From the NCBI GenBank assembly GCA_025929455.1, contig JAICMB010000232.1, positions 1-5,874 on the forward strand: a stretch of DNA of 5,874 nt, given 5' to 3'. The notes beneath the pieces were generated by a model, which was not told where the DNA came from, did no database searches, and saw nothing but the letters and a program-made list of their open reading frames with translations. Source of the DNA: Bryobacteraceae bacterium. GTDB taxonomy: Bacteria > Acidobacteriota > Terriglobia > Bryobacterales > Bryobacteraceae. Below are positions 5,576 to 5,874 of the stretch, piece by piece (within the stretch, counting starts at the first letter, position 1; every line of letters starts with the position of its first letter). The position numbers and the translations under genes are program-made.

Positions 5576-5874
5576 TTGCGCGCGGCCGTGCTGGCGATGT
5601 TGTGGACCACCGCGGGGGCGGTCTGCTCGGCGCAAATTCAACCGCCGGTGCCCATGACTCCGCCGCCCGCGCCGGCCGCGCCGATCGCAAATCCCGCGCA
5701 GCAACTGCATGCTCCGCGCCCGAACGCGCCGCCGTCGGGAATCGTGCGCATCGATGCGGAAACGGAGGTGTCCGAGGGTTCGGTGCGGCGTCTGCGCGGC
5801 TCCGTGAAGCTCGAAACCGAAGACATGGTGCTCGAAGCCGATGCTGTCGATTACGACGAATCCAGCGGCGATGC
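5576..5874 (+). CDS. lptD: LPS-transport protein of the OstA/LptA-domain family, probably LptD, N-terminal part
   Basis: LptD forms the outer-membrane translocon that inserts lipopolysaccharide; its periplasmic N-terminus is an LptA-like (OstA) beta-jellyroll. Seen: 99 codons to the window edge. A signal peptide (residues 1-19, RAAVLAMLWTTAGAVCSA then Q) is followed by a Pro/Ala-rich spacer (about 20-54). From SGIVRIDAETEV (about 55) the sequence reads as an OstA-like repeat: RLRGSVKLETEDMVLEADAVDYDESSGD resembles the family pattern in which a G-V-x-(L/I) strand is followed by L-x-A-D-x-(V/A)-x-Y. The rest, including any barrel, is outside the window, so LptA or another OstA-domain protein remains possible. 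Start: no ATG is in frame near the signal peptide except codon 8 (5597). TTG at 5576 follows GGGA (5567-5570) at 5 nt spacing and is my choice. An ATG at 5560 lies one frame away. Confidence 0.65.
   Translation, partial: MRAAVLAMLWTTAGAVCSAQIQPPVPMTPPPAPAAPIANPAQQLHAPRPNAPPSGIVRIDAETEVSEGSVRRLRGSVKLETEDMVLEADAVDYDESSGD

Overview
The window looks like part of an Acidobacteriota chromosome, most likely of the Solibacter/Bryobacter type. This rests on gene content rather than a marker gene: a large Oar-like TonB-dependent receptor with an N-terminal carboxypeptidase-regulatory-like domain, a periplasm-directed class I methyltransferase, a zinc-ribbon/RDD membrane protein, and the start of an LPS-transport (OstA/LptD-like) gene. 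The DNA is GC-rich with uniform codon use, and the organism is evidently a diderm. I see no rRNA, tRNA, CRISPR array, transposase or phage gene.

Layout. (1) 1-469, minus strand: the N-terminal 156 codons of a monofunctional proline dehydrogenase that runs off the left edge. (2) 470-559: a short divergent promoter region with a TTGACA hexamer and a 22-bp dyad that could be an operator. (3) 560-3694, plus strand: an intact TonB-dependent receptor of 1044 aa. (4) 3695-3882: an intergenic region with a roughly 91-bp palindromic element. It is bounded by 8-bp perfect inverted repeats and packed with three short hairpins. (5) 3883-4542, plus strand: an exported SAM-dependent methyltransferase with a strong Shine-Dalgarno site. 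(6) 4539-5384, minus strand: a zinc-ribbon/RDD-domain membrane protein, convergent with the methyltransferase and overlapping it by 4 nt. (7) 5385-5575: a divergent intergenic region with a 14-bp perfect palindrome. (8) From about 5576 to the right edge, plus strand: the N-terminus of an OstA/LptA-domain protein, probably LptD.

The genes do not form one obvious operon, since the orientation changes at almost every boundary. The common theme is the cell envelope: an outer-membrane receptor, an exported enzyme, an inner-membrane RDD protein and an LPS-export component. Proline catabolism is shared only through the divergent promoter with the receptor. I found no clear new multi-gene system. The most unusual items are the palindromic element at 3750-3840, the dyad at 509-530, and the export signal on the methyltransferase.
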